A program made the translations under genes and the position numbers. DNA of 64,000 bases from Torymus aiolomorphi (lineage: Eukaryota; Arthropoda; Insecta; Hymenoptera; Torymidae), in contig CM070873.1 of NCBI GenBank assembly GCA_036365515.1, positions 87,751,948 through 87,815,947 of the forward strand, given 5' to 3'. Below are positions 34,370 through 46,249 of the stretch, piece after piece. Every line of letters starts with the position of its first letter. Positions within the stretch are counted from its first letter, which is position 1. Under the pieces are notes generated by a model that did not search any database, had not been told where the DNA came from, and worked only from the letters and a program-made list of their open reading frames with translations.

Positions 34370-35369
34370 CACTCAGAGAAATGTTGTAGTAAAATTTATT
34401 ATAAACATAAGAAAAATTACAATATTTTGTAGGAACGGAGGGACAAATCGAAATTATAACAATTTTTGCTATGCAACATAGTAATTTTTATGAATGACCT
34501 TAAATTTCAAAAAATTAAATTTTTTCTCGTTCTTCCTGTTTTCAGAACTATTTTCAAACTTTAATCATACAATATTTAATGTGAAAATAAATTAAAATGA
34601 GTAATAAAAATATTTTTTTTTTACGAGCGTTGGGATCGAACCTGCAACCCGCGGCAATCGGAAGCGCTAACCACTTACCCAAATAGGATTCTTGAGTGTA
34701 AAATTTTGGAACTTGTACATGTCAAACCATCGATTTCAAAAAAATTTCAGATAATATTAAATAATGACAATAAATAACTTTGATAACACAAACAAACTTA
34801 TCATTAATGTGCATAATATAAAAATAAAATAATTGAAGTAAGGTTTTGAATGTTTTGTAAACTTGAAAGCAAGACAAAGTGAAATTCCCGTAGAAACCTA
34901 ACCTCAATCAGACACGTGGGCGCCTTGATCTGCGCAGAAAGTACTAATGTTGTAGCAATTTTTACTATGTTGGATAGCAAACTTTCTTATGGCCTGTAGC
35001 AATTTTTTAATGTGGCACTTTTTACTATGTTTATAGTAATTTTTAATACGCTACAAAATAAAATTTATACGCTACGGTATAAAATTTAAACACTACAAAA
35101 TAAAATTTATATTCTATTCTAATAAAAATTAAAAGCATATATTTTAAATTTTATTATATCACAGTTATTGCTATGTGTATAGCAATTTTTCTTTTATTTC
35201 GTAATACTTTCTAATCAACAACTGTCATAAAAATTACAAGAAATGTTGTAATTATTCGTACAATTATAATAAAAATGCAGCATACAGTATATTTATCTCA
35301 CCCTTCCTATACTTTACAGTAATTTTTATTACAGTTATAATAAAATTTACTACAACATTTTTCTCAGTG
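34370..35369. mobile_element. CACT-ended MITE with embedded tRNA-like module
   Basis: Ends CACTCAGAGAAATGTTGTAG and inverse (CTACAACA...CTCAGTG). TA flanks both ends, and the join restores satellite 2 (attactaaaccc-like). 1,000 bp. It is the larger relative of the element at 39344-39931: both share the ends, a ttgagtgtaaaattttggaact phrase and an inverted tRNA-like block. 2 bp TA/TG duplications would suit a Tc1/mariner-type transposase; inferred. Confidence 0.78.
34629..34690 (-). other. tRNA-like module (A and B box)
   Basis: On the minus strand: TAAGTGGTTAGCGC (A-box-like, 34677-34664), about 20 bp, then GGTTCGATCCC (B box, 34642-34632). The spacing suits an internal Pol III promoter of a tRNA or tRNA-derived SINE. 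Cloverleaf stems are poor and no acceptor stem is seen, so this is not a functional tRNA gene. Confidence 0.55.
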
Positions 35370-35905
35370 TATAACCAAATAGACGGGGAAATCAAGTTCT
35401 ACGCAGGAAAGTGGAGCCAGGTATAGGCAGGCTGTATACGTATAAAATTATGAATCGAATAATTTGTAAACCTAAATAGGCGGGGGAAACTAGTTCTACG
35501 CAGGTCAGTGAAGGCAGGTAGACATGCTACGTATTAAATTATCGATAAAATAATTTCGAAACCTAAGTAGGCGAGTTCAAGGCAGGAAAGTGAAAGCCAG
35601 CAGACAGCTTACATATAAAATTATGAATTAAGTAATTACTATACCCAAATAGGCAGGGAAATCAAGTTCTACGCGGGAGAGTGCTGGCAGATAGACAGCC
35701 TATTCCCTATACGTGTACAATTATGAATCAAATAATTTTTAAACCTAAATAGGCGGAGGGAATCGAGTTCTACGCGGGAATGTGGAGGCAGGTAGACAGG
35801 CCGCCTATAAAATTACTCATAAAATAATTTCTAAACCCAAATAGGCGGGGAAATCAAGTTCTATGCAGGAAAGTGGAGGCAGGTAGACAGGCTATACGTA
35901 TTTAA

Positions 35906-36257
35906 GGGGGCGTCGCACTATACTAACACTGTTTTATCGGCGGAACATGTAAAAGTAATTAATATAAATAAAAGGATAATGATTTACGCCTTGAACAAAT
36001 TCAGTTGCCCTGCGTAATGGTGTACTACATCATTCTACAAAGTTGCGAGGCAAAAAAATGACGACACCTTTGTTTATTTTTGGAACGAAATTTGGTTAAA
36101 TTTCGTTAATTTTCGTTCCAAAAATAAATAAAGGTGTCGTCGTTTTTTGTCTCAAAACTTCGTAGAACGATATATTAGAGGATTACGCAGGGCAAGTGAT
36201 TTTGTTGCGCCGATAAAATTAGGGTTAGTGCGGTAAAGTAGGACTATTACACCACCT
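35906..36257. mobile_element. TTAA-flanked foldback in satellite 2
   Basis: TTAA at 35902-35905 and 36258-36261. The outer ends are only partly complementary (GGGGGCGTCGCACTA / inverted GGTGGTGTAATAGTCC), but the inner arms pair well (ttttatcggcg near 35932 with cgccgataaaa near 36210; gacgacacctttgtttattttt with its inverse). Loop near 36085-36105. Confidence 0.68.
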
Positions 36258-36680
36258 TAATTATCGATGAAATTATTTCTAAACCTATGTAGGTAGGGGA
36301 AGCAAGTTTAAGGCAGAAAAGTGGAGGCACGCAGATAGACTGCCTATAAAATAATTTCTAAACGTATAAATAGGCGGGGAAAACGAGTTCTACGGAGGAA
36401 CGTGGAGGCACGCAGACATGCAGGGGACGCGATTTCAAGGCACAATTGTCAAAGCCTGCAGACAGCTTACCTATAACATTATCACTTAAATAATTACTAG
36501 ACCTAAATAAGCGGGGGAAACGAGTTTTAAGCAGATAAGTGGAAGCAGGTAGACAGACTACGTATAAATGATCGATAAAGTAATTTCTAAACCCAAAGAG
36601 GCGGGGAACTCAACTTCTATGCGGAAAAGTGGAGGCAGGTAGACAGGTTTATAAGTATAAAATTATCAATAGATTAATTT

Positions 36681-37282
36681 GTAGCCGCAGGCGCGTAGCC
36701 CTCGCAACGAATTCTTTCGTTTATTTATTTATCCTAATTTTGTTGTAAAGAATTGTTATTGTTATTCAATACTAACATAATCTCTAGTTATGTAGGAATG
36801 TTAAGTGCAATTGATTTCATGCATTTCATGAGTTTTTACACTCGGTTTTGTCAAATGTAATAGTCACTACGCGAAAACTTTCAATAATCAAAAATTAATA
36901 AACATTGCTAAATAAATTATTTTTGTCACAGTAACTTTTCTTTTTATGACCTATTTTGATTTATGCAACATTTAAAATAATTATATGGGGCAAATTTTTT
37001 AATGCAAAAAATTACATTTTCAAATATCGCACTTGTAGGGTGTCACTTCCATAGAGGTATTATTATAGATAGAGCAGGGGAAACATAGGGCTGCCCGTAA
37101 GTGAAAATGTCCGAACGTTAGAAAGAGAGAGAAGATCGCGAGACGTAGCTCTTTCTTCACGCGCATGCGATGGCACTGACGCTCCCTTTCTACGCGTACT
37201 GCGCACGCGCGAGTAGAGACAGACAGCCTACGTCCCGCGATCTTCGCTCTCTTTCTAAGGGACAACCGGACAATGTACGTAA
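36681..37282. other. Unassigned; GC-rich inverted block
   Basis: 36681-37020 is AT-rich with nothing recognised. 37100-37260 holds an inverted pair, gaaagagagagaagatcgcg and cgcgatcttcgctctctttc, around a GC-rich centre. A related block (gaaaatatgtccgccg...gtagaaagagaatgag) occurs at 41785-41925, so this is a dispersed element. Confidence 0.45.
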
Positions 37283-37503
37283 AGGGCGCTACAGGCAAAA
37301 AGAAAAAGCAAAAGCACAGGAACAGATATAATAATATCATGGATATGTATATCTATATATATGAGGAACAGGAACAGCTACAGGAACAGATCTAGGTGTT
37401 CCTTCTAGCTGTTCCTGTTCCTCATATATATAGATATACATATCCATGTTATTCTTATATCTGTTCCTGTTCTTATGCTTTTTCCTTTTGCGTGTAGCGC
37501 CCT
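37283..37503. mobile_element. Foldback MITE, TAA duplication
   Basis: Ends AGGGCGCTACA and inverse, flanked by TAA (37280-37282, 37504-37506). The arms are nearly perfect and made of simple motifs (ggaacaggaacag, tatagatatac). The G-rich end and 3 bp TAA duplication fit PIF/Harbinger MITEs. Confidence 0.7.
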
Positions 37504-37506
37504 TAA

Positions 37507-37705
37507 GAGCCGTGTCGAGCTATGTCGTGCTGTGCCTTGCCGTGTCGTGCCTTGCTCTTGCCGTGCCTTGCCGTTTCGTTCCTATTTCTGTCGGTTTATA
37601 AACATGTATTCTATATCTCTGTAGGAACGAAACGGCAAGGCACGGCAAGAGCAAGACACGACACGGCAAGGCAAGGCACAGCACGACACAGCACGACACG
37701 GCTCT
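37507..37705. mobile_element. Foldback built from CGTGC/CTTGC pentamers
   Basis: Arms AGAGCCGTGTCG...and inverse around a short centre (37595-37620). Both arms are runs of cgtgc, cttgc and gtcgtg motifs, ending in cgtttcgttccta. It abuts the previous foldback. Exact ends uncertain. Confidence 0.6.
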
Positions 37706-37730
37706 CTCACGACAGACTTCCCTACTCTAT

Positions 37731-38212
37731 GGCTGCGTCTACATAGACGCTTTTAACGCGCGTTCGGCGCGCGTGTGGGTGTAACTGATACCGACAGATG
37801 GTAACCGGGTTTAAAATAAAACACTAGAAATAGCACTAGAGATATTACATTGTATAGCAATTACATTGTATAGCAATAAATTGTATAGCAGATTGGAGCA
37901 GATGGAGCAGATGTAAGGCCCGAATTCATAGTGAGACGTAAGGCACTGAGACGGACTCAAGTAAGGTTTGAATCCATGCATTAGTATATCTATACATACT
38001 GTACTTGAGTCCGTCTCACATCTCACTTACGACTATGAATTCGGGCCTAAATATTGCAGATCACTTTCGAGCGCTCTTTTACAGGTTACGTCTATGTAAT
38101 ATCTCTAGTGCTATTTCTAGTGTTTTATTTTAAACCTGGTTACCGTCTGTCGGTATCAGTTACACCCACACGCGCGCCGAACGCGCGTTAAAAGCGCTAT
38201 GTAGACGCAGCC
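37731..38212. mobile_element. Foldback MITE, TAT duplication
   Basis: Ends GGCTGCGTCTACATAGACGC and inverse; TAT flanks both sides (37728-37730, 38213-38215). Arms of about 180 bp pair closely, with a second MITE nested between them (37917-38047). Harbinger-like by end sequence and duplication length. Confidence 0.8.
37917..38047. mobile_element. 131 bp MITE nested in the TAT-flanked foldback
   Basis: Ends GGCCCGAATTCATAG and inverse, flanked by TAA (37914-37916, 38048-38050). Its interior (caagtaaggtttgaa.ccatgc, agtatatctata) recurs at 62744-63114, giving a second copy of the family. Confidence 0.82.
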
Positions 38213-38399
38213 TATCTATAATATCTCTATGGTGTGTACAGACACAGACGCGCGCGCGCGCGCGTGTGTAGCTAAATCACAATAAATTGTACATACATCC
38301 CACATAAAACGAAATATTTCAGTGAAATATTTCATGAAATATTTCATGAAATATTTCATGAAACATTGCAAAAACCTTGCTAAAATATAACTTAAAAGG

Positions 38400-41350
38400 T
38401 GTAAAAACCTTTTCACAAATATTTCAAGAAAACATTACCAAAAACTTTTAAAAACATTTCGTAAAAGTTTTAACTTACCACAAATAAAACATTTCAAAAA
38501 ATCTTTTAAAAAGATTTTTAAAACCATTCCTGAAACCTTTCTAGTAATGATACAACTAAAAAACATGATATATTTCATGAAACATTTTGGAAACGTTTTT
38601 GAAAGGTTACTTGAAAAGTTTATTATTCCGACTCATTGACGTGCCAAGTAATGTTTTTAAAACCTTGCAGTAACATTTCGCGAAATGTTACGAGAAAGGT
38701 TTTGTAAATATTTCCAACATTATTTTTCGAAAAGTTTTTAAAAGGTTTCAACAACATTTCTCTCTTGGTATTAAATCTGTTTCTAACAATATTGCAGAAA
38801 CCTTCCTAAAACATTCTCCGAAATCTTTCTAGTAATGATACAGCTAAAATACATGATATATTTCATGAAACATTTTGGAAACGTTTTTGAAAGGTTACTT
38901 GAAAAGTTTATTATTCCGACTCATTGACGTGTCAAGTAATGTTTTTAAAACCTTGCAGTAACATTTCGTGAAATGTTACGAGAAAGGTTTTGTAAATATT
39001 TCCAATATTATTTTTCGAAAAGTTTCTAAAAGGTTTCAACAACATTACTCTCTTGGTATTAAATCTGTTTGTAACAATATTGCAGAAACCTTCCTAAAAC
39101 ATTCTCCAAAACCTTTCTACTAATGATACAGCGAAAAAACATGATATATTTCATGAAATATTTTGGAAACGTTTTTGGAAGGTTACTCGAAAAGTTTATT
39201 ATTCCGACTCATGGACGAGTCATGTAATGTTTTTAAAACCTTGCAGTAACATTTCGCGAAATGTTACGAGAAAGGTTTTGTAAATATTTCCAACATTATT
39301 TTTCGAAAAGTTTTTAAAAGGTTTCAACAACATTTCTCTCTTGCACTGAGAGAAATGTCATATGAAAATTTGTTAAATATATAACAAAAATTGCTATATT
39401 ATATAGGAACGGAAGGATATACTCGACATCTAATAATTTTTACTATATATATAGCAATTTATGGTAATAAGCTCAATTAAAAAAAAAATCTTGGTTGTAT
39501 TCGAACCCTCGACCCTCGGCACGCCAGTCGAGCGCGCTGACCACTTACCCACGGAGACTCTTGAGTGTAAAATTTTGGAACTTATACATTAGTCATCTTC
39601 CCTATAACCTCACCGCGATCAGGTGGCGCTGGCGTCTGATAGCACTTTTTACTATATAAGTTAGTAAAACTTGGGATGTATATAATAAATATTATTAAAA
39701 AAGATTAAAAATTTTACTATATCTAAATTTTTACAATATAATACAATAATTTCCGTTCAAGTGTATTGGAAAATTTATTTTATAATATAATAATTATTTT
39801 TATAAATATAATAATTATTTCTTTATATATAATAAAATACGTCACAAGTCGAGTATATCCTTCCGTTCCTATATAAAATAGCAATTTTTGTTATATATTT
39901 AACAAATTTTCCTATGACATTTCTCTCAGTGTGGTATTAAATCTGTTTCTAACAATATTGCAGAAACCTTCCTAAAACATTCTCCGAAATCTTTCTAGTA
40001 ATGATACAGCTAAAAAACATGATATATTTCATGAAACATTTTGGAAACGTTTTTGAAAGGTTACTTGAAAAGTTTATTATTCCGACTCATTGACGTGTCA
40101 AGTAATGTTTTTAAAACCTTGCAGTAACATTTCGCGAAATGTTACGAGAAAGGTTTTGTAAATATTTCAACATTATTTTTCGGAAAGTTTTTAAAAGGTT
40201 TCAACAACATTTCTGTCTTGGTATTAAATCTGTTTCCAACAATATTGCAGAAACCTTCCTAAAACGTTCTCCAAAACCTTTCTACTAATGATACAGCGAA
40301 AAAACATGATATATTTCATGAAATATTTTGGAAACGTTTTTGAAAGGTTACTTGAAAAGTTTATTATTCCGACTCATGGATGTGTTATGTAATGTTTTTA
40401 AAACCTTGCAGTAACATTTTCACGTAATGTTACGAGAAAGATTTTGTAAATATTTCCAATATTATTTCTCGAAAAGTTTTTAAAAGGTTTTAACCACATT
40501 TCTCTCTTGGTATTAAATCTGTTTCTAACAATATTGCAGAAACCTTCCTAAAACATTCTCCGAAACCTTTCTAGTAATGATACAGCTAAAAAACACGACA
40601 TATTTCATGAAATATTTTGGAATCGTTTTTGAAAGGTTACTTGAAAAGTTTATTATTCCAACTCATGGACGTGTCATGTAATATTTTTAAAAGCATGCAG
40701 TAACATTTCGCGAAATGTTACGAGAAAGGTTTTGTATATGTTTCCAATATTATTTTTCGAAAAGTTTTTAAAAGGTTTCAACATCATTAGTCTCTCGGTA
40801 TTAAATCTGTTTCTAACAATATTGCAGAAACCTTCCTAAAACATTCTCCGAAATCTTTCTACTAATGATACAGCGAAAAAACATGATATATTTCATGAAA
40901 TATTTTAGAAACGTTTTTGAAAGGTTACTTGAAAAGTTTATTATTCCGACTCATGGACTTGTCATGTAATGTTTTTAAAACCTTGCAGTAACATTTTCGC
41001 GTAATGTTACGAGAAAGGTTTAATAAATATTTCCAATATTATTTTTCGAAAGGTTTTTAAAAGGTTTCAAAAACATTTCTCTCTTGGTATTAAATGTATT
41101 TCTAACAATATTACAAAAACCTTCCGAAAATATTCTCCGAAACCTTTCTAGTAATATGTGCAGCTAAAAAACATGATATATTTCATGAAATTTTTGGAAA
41201 CGTTTTTGAAAGGTTAATTGAGAAGTGCATTATTCCGATTCAAAACAAGTCAAGTAATGTTTTCGAAATCTTGCAGTAACATTTCAAGAAATGTTACGAG
41301 AAAGGTTTTGTGAATATTTCCGATATTATTTCTCGAAAATTACCTAAAAT
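38400..41350. repeat. Block A: 290 bp tandem repeat, about nine copies
   Basis: The marker phrase attccgactcat.gac recurs at about 38630, 38920, 39205, 40080, 40370, 40660, 40950 and (diverged) 41235. The spacing is 290 bp except where the 588 bp MITE at 39344 intervenes. Each unit has gcagtaacatttcgcgaaat followed by gttacgagaaaggttt, an imperfect palindrome. Confidence 0.88.
39344..39931. mobile_element. CACT-ended MITE with tRNA-like module, second copy
   Basis: Ends CACTGAGAGAAATGTCATA and inverse, flanked by TG on both sides; the block A consensus (ctctcttggtatt) gives the empty site. 588 bp. The inverted tRNA-like block lies at 39498-39547 (B box GGGTTCGAATAC; A box TAAGTGGTCAGCGCGC on the minus strand), followed by the ttgagtgtaaaattttggaact phrase shared with 34370-35369. 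Confidence 0.8.
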
Positions 41351-41591
41351 TTTTGAATATTCGTATAGTCTTTTAAAAATATGTCTTTTTTAGATTAAGA
41401 AAGCTTTTAAAAACTTATCTCAATAATTTCTTATAAATTTACCATTAGGAGATACGTATAAATATAACGTGATATATTTTTGGAAGATTTGTAAGTGCGT
41501 GTGTGGATGTATGTATACGATTACAAGACAAACGAATGAGTGGAGCGGTCCAACGGAATCAACGCCATCGAAGTATAGAGGTAATAAGTAA

Positions 41592-41756
41592 GGGCGCCTC
41601 TACATGGAGTATGACGTTCTCGAGAATGGCAGACTGGCATACCTAACTTTGTGAGAGCAACAAAGACAGACAATTTTCAAATGTGCTCTATCTTTCTCAA
41701 TCTCATGGAGTTAGACTGTCATTCTCGAGATCGCCAGACTCCATGTAGAGGCGCCC
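41592..41756. mobile_element. 165 bp foldback MITE, TAA duplication
   Basis: Ends GGGCGCCTCTACATGGAG and inverse, flanked by TAA (41589-41591, 41757-41759). It lies inside a further inverted structure: atagaggtaataagta near 41575 is repeated in inverse near 41945. Harbinger-like ends. Confidence 0.8.
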
Positions 41757-41999
41757 TAACTATAGAATAGAGGAGTCCGCTGAAAATATGTCCGCCGTTG
41801 TAGAAAGAGAATGAGAACGAAGAGGTCCTCTCTTTCTCTGTCAGACGCGCATGCATTAATAGAGACAAAGAGGGCCCTCTGATTTTTCTCTCTTTCTATC
41901 GAGTGGACGATACCGCTTACACATGTGCCTATGTCTCCCCTCCTCTATACTTATTACCTCTATGCATTGAAGGCATAGAAAGCATGGCATATGGTGTTA

Positions 42000-44560
42000 T
42001 TTGTGGACAATCCTTTCCCACATGGCATGAAAAGTTTTGGTGAAACCTTTTAAGAAATATTTCATGAAAAGCTTGCCACAACCTTGCTGTAATATTACAG
42101 AAACCTCTCAAAAATATTTTCAGTGAGATTTCAGGAAACCTTACAGAAACATTTTAGAAGCATTTCAATTAATGTTGAAAGTAGGCAATGAAAGTACATT
42201 TCATAAAATAATACTGCAAGCTTTTTTAAAGCTTTTATGAAATCTTTCTTACAACGTCTCTGAAAAGAAACGTGTAATATTTCATGAAATATTATGGCAA
42301 GGTGTTGAAAAAATTTCTCAAAAAGATGTTTTTATTCCTACAGAACCATTCAAGAAACATTCTTAAAACCTTGCAAAAATATTTTACGAAAGGTTATAAG
42401 GAAACCTTTCAAAAACATTTCCGGTATCATTGCCTGAAACGTTTTAGCAAAGTTTGAACAACGTTTTGGAAACGGTATTAATATCGTAAAAACACATTTC
42501 AAGAAATGTTACTGCAAGGTTCTACAAAGCTTTCCCAAAATTTTTCGCGCAAACTTTCTATAAAGAAACATTTCATAAATGTAACGAAAAGGTTTCAAAA
42601 GATTTCTTGGAAGGATTATTTTATAAAACTGAAAATGTGAAAAAATATTTACGAAACCTTCCAAAAATATTTCACGAAAAGTTATAAGGAAGCTTTCAAA
42701 AACATTTCCTGTATCATTTTCTGAAACGTTGTAGCAAAGTTTTCGGAACGTTTTGGATACTATATTGCCAGCGTGAAAACACATTTCAAGAAATGTTACT
42801 GCAAGGTTTAACAAAGCTCTCCCAAAATTTTTCTAGCAAACTTTCTATAAAGAAACATTTCATGAAATGTTACGAAAAGGATTCAAAAAGATTTCTTGGC
42901 AGGATTATTTTATGAAACTGAATATAAAAAAATATTTCCGAAACCTTGCAAAAATATTTCGTGAAATGTTATAACGAAATCTTTCAAAAACATTTCCGGT
43001 AACATTTTCTGAAACGTTTGACCAAGTTTTCACAACGTATTGGATACAATATTGACATCGTGAAAACACATTTCAAGAAATGTTACTGTAAGGTTTTACA
43101 AAGCTTTCCTGAAATTTTTCTCGCAAACTTTCCATAAAGAAACCTTTCATGAGATGTTACGAAAGGTTTTAAAAAGATTTCTTGAAAGGATTTTTTATGA
43201 AACTGAAAATGTAAAAAAATATTTCCGAAACCTTGCAATAATATTTCGCGAAAAGTTATGAGGAAGCTTTCAAGAACATTTTCTGTATCATTTTCTGAAA
43301 CGTTTTAGAAAACTTTTCGCAACGTTTTCGATACGATATTGATAACGTGAAAACCCAGTTACAAGGAATGTTACCGCAAGGTTTTGCAAAGCTTTCCCGA
43401 AGTTATACTCGCAAACTTTCCCTAAAAAAACATTTCATAAAATATTACGAAAAGGTTTCAAAAAGATTTCTTGGACGGATTTTTTTATAAAACTGAAAAT
43501 GTAAAAAAATATTTTTGATACATTGCACAAATATTTCACTAAAAGTTATAAGGAAGCTTTCAAATAACATTTCCTGTATCATTTTCTGAACCGTTTGAGC
43601 AAAGTTTTCGCTACTTTTTGGATACGATATTGACATCGTGAAAACGCATTTCAAGAAATATTACTGCAAGGTTTTACAAAGCTTTCCCGTAATTCTTCTC
43701 GTGTACTTTCTCTAGAGAAACACTTCATGAAATATTACGAAAAGGTTTCAAAAAGATTTCTAGGAAGGATTATTTTGTGATAATTAAAATGTGAAAAAAT
43801 ATTTCCGAAACCTTTCAAAAATATTTCACGAAAAGTTATAAGGAAGCTTTCAAAAACCTTTCCCGTATCATTTCCTGAAACGTTTTAGCAAAGTTATCGC
43901 ATCCTTTTTGATTCGTTATTGACACCATGAAAAATATATTACAAGAGATATTAGTTCGAGGTTTTACAAAGCATTCCCGAAATTTTTCTTACAATATTAG
44001 GGGAACGTTTTGAAAAGATTTTCTGCAATATTTTTTTCACATAAACAAAAACAACAAAAAATATTCCTAAAACCTTGTAAAAATATTTTATGAAAGATTA
44101 TTAAGGTAACCTTTAAAACAAAATTTCTAGTATCATTGCGTAAAATGTTTTTGAAATATTTTCGCATCAATTTAATTCGGTATTGTCGCCATTTCTCCAA
44201 AGAGACATAACATTTCATGAAATATTGTGGGATCGTTTTGTAAAGATTTCTTGGAAAGTTTCTTTAGGTAAAGAAACTATAATAAAATATTCCCCAAAAG
44301 CTTGCAAGAACATTTTACGTCATGTTATGAGGAGACTAAAAAAAATTGAATGTATCATTGCGTTAATAGTTAACGAAATGTCTTAGCAACATTTATCATA
44401 TGGTATTGACGCCATAAAAAAATTTCAAGTCATATCAGGGCCAGGTTTTACAAAGCTTTCAAGAATAGTTTATTACAACCTTTCCACAAAGAAATATATA
44501 ACATTTTATGAAATATTATGTGAAGGTTTTGAAAAGATTTTGTATCAGGTTTTCTTTTCT
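42000..44560. repeat. Block B: about 290 bp tandem repeat
   Basis: Marker phrase aaacacatttcaagaaatgt at about 42490, 42782, 43070 and, more diverged, near 43350, 43640 and 43930. Copies decay toward the right. Open frames of 60-100 codons on the minus strand translate the repeat and are not genes. Confidence 0.82.
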
Positions 44561-44930
44561 CACACGCCCTTCTCTCGTCAATCAAAGGTTTCCTCGATTT
44601 TACTAAACTAGAGATTTCAACAGCGCGCGTTGCGCGCCCTAACCGCTAGAAAACGGTTCGACTTCCTGATTTAGACGCATGCGCACTACATGAGCCAATC
44701 ACATAACGTTTATTTTGGCTTCACAACATCCGGTCATGACTTTTTTATATAGGGATATTTCTTAGATTACAATAAATATTAATTTGATTTAACTAAATAT
44801 TTAGTTGTGTTTTATTGGTTATCTTATTAGTTCTACTAATTATTTAATCAAATCCAATACTTATTTATTTGATCTTGCAAATATTTTGGCAAATCAAGTG
44901 AATGTTTAATTGACAAGAGTACGAATTTAA

Positions 44931-45827
44931 GGTCATACGAAGTACCGACACGATTCATACCTTACCGACACCTAAACTTGAATTTTTGTATCGTATTTAA
45001 ACAAAAATTTTAGAAAAAAGCATTCTTTCACGCCCTCCGGTCTTAAGGGGATGCCATACTCGTACCATTACCGATCGAGCAATTCACACAGTTTTAAGCT
45101 GATTAAAAATAAAATACGTCGAATCACAAAAAATCAAGAGAACACTCTTCTGTGTTTTTTAACGTTCTATCATTCAGTCAAAGTTTGGAGTCGAAATATC
45201 AAGTCATTTCTGCAAAAACTTTGAACAAACGAAATTTAATTTCGTTCAAAGTTTTTGAAAAAACGGCTTGATATTTCGACTCCAAACTTTGACTGGATGA
45301 TAGAACGTTAAAAAACACAGAAGAGTGTTCTCTTGATTTTTTGTGATTCGACGTATTTTATTTTTAATCAGCTTGAAACTGTGTGAATTGCTCGGTCGGT
45401 AATAGTACGAGTAAGGCATCCCCTTAAAGCCATGTTTAACTCAACCGCAGATCCCTAACTTATCGGTACATAAATATTATGTTTTTTATCACATCTAAAC
45501 AAAAATTTTAGGAAAAAGCGTTTTTCACACCCACCGAAATGGGATTAAGCATACCCTATTAAATTTCTAAATGATTCCATCCATTAGATTTTCCCAAAAA
45601 CGTTTTTCAAATTAGTAATTAACTAGAACGAAGCATTAAACATTTCCAAATCCATTTTAGAAAAATCTAATTAATACAATGATTTAAAAATTTAATAGGG
45701 CATTTCACTTAATGTTATGTTGGAGAGCATGAAGAACTCTTTTTTTTTAATTCTTGTTTAAATACGATAAAAGAATTACAGTTTAGGTGCCGGTAAGGTA
45801 GGGATTGTGTCGGTACTTCACATGGCC
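44931..45827. mobile_element. TTAA-flanked element with a nested TTAA foldback
   Basis: TTAA at 44927-44930 and 45828-45831. Ends GGTCATACGAAGTACCGACAC and inverse with small differences (ggccatgtgaagtaccgacac). Arms of about 75 bp. A second TTAA-flanked foldback (45047-45423) lies inside. No coding sequence. Confidence 0.8.
45047..45423. mobile_element. 377 bp TTAA-flanked near-perfect hairpin
   Basis: Ends GGGGATGCCATACTCG and inverse; TTAA at 45043-45046 and 45424-45427. The two arms are almost identical up to a short loop near 45235 (aacgaaatttaatttcgtt). Confidence 0.88.
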
Positions 45828-45970
45828 TTAACAAAAGAATTAGTTGAGTTTATTAAATATCATAGTCGAAAGTACTCAATATGTTGTCTTTTAATCAAAT
45901 GTTTGCCATTTTTATTCAAGTCTACTCCATACTTAGCTAAAATTAAAATTTTGTACGGTAGAAGCGTTGC

Positions 45971-46030
45971 GTAGCGTAGTGGTTAGGGCATCAGCCTTGT
46001 AATCCGAGGACTCGAGTTCGATCCCACCTT
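45971..46030 (+). other. tRNA-like module (Thr-like anticodon loop)
   Basis: TAGTGGTTAGGGC (A box, 45977-45989) and GAGTTCGATCCC (B box, 46014-46025) flank CAGCCTTGTAATCCG, which resembles a tRNA-Thr(UGU) anticodon arm. The T-stem and acceptor stem do not pair well, so a SINE head or tRNA pseudogene is more likely than a tRNA gene. Confidence 0.5.
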
Positions 46031-46249
46031 AGGTCAAAATTTTTTCTGCGTTTTTTCTGTAAGATAATTTGTAAATGCGAAATTGCGAACGATAATATTA
46101 TAAATTAATGCAAATATACAATAATTTAATATTAAAAAACATAACTGATATAATAACTATTCAGATATATTAAGTTGCAGGAGTTCAGGAAGGATCATCA
46201 ACTACAAGGAAAAAACTGGTTTTCAAAATTGTTAAAAAAAAATTGTTAT

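Larger units (their letters stand above)
31655..36680 (+). repeat. Satellite family 2
   Basis: Forward units of about 90-100 bp: CTATAAAATTATCAATAAAA, TAATTTCTAAACCCAAATAG, GCGGGGGAAATGAGTTCTAC, GCAGGAAAGTGGAGGCAGG, TAGACAGGCTGC. The middle third matches the core of satellite 1 (AATAATTTNTAAACCCAA.TAGGCGGGGGA); the rest is different. The array is interrupted by elements at 31809-32431, 33044-34086, 34370-35369 and 35906-36257. Confidence 0.85.

Noticed and set aside
38262..38276. CG/TG run as a possible Z-DNA or promoter element
   Set aside because: It is a short simple repeat with no gene nearby that it could serve.
42509..44218. Minus-strand frames of 69-101 codons with similar sequences
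   Set aside because: They are successive translations of the block B tandem repeat, not a gene family.
45971..46030. Functional tRNA-Thr gene
   Set aside because: A and B boxes and an anticodon-like loop are present, but the acceptor, T and anticodon stems pair poorly.
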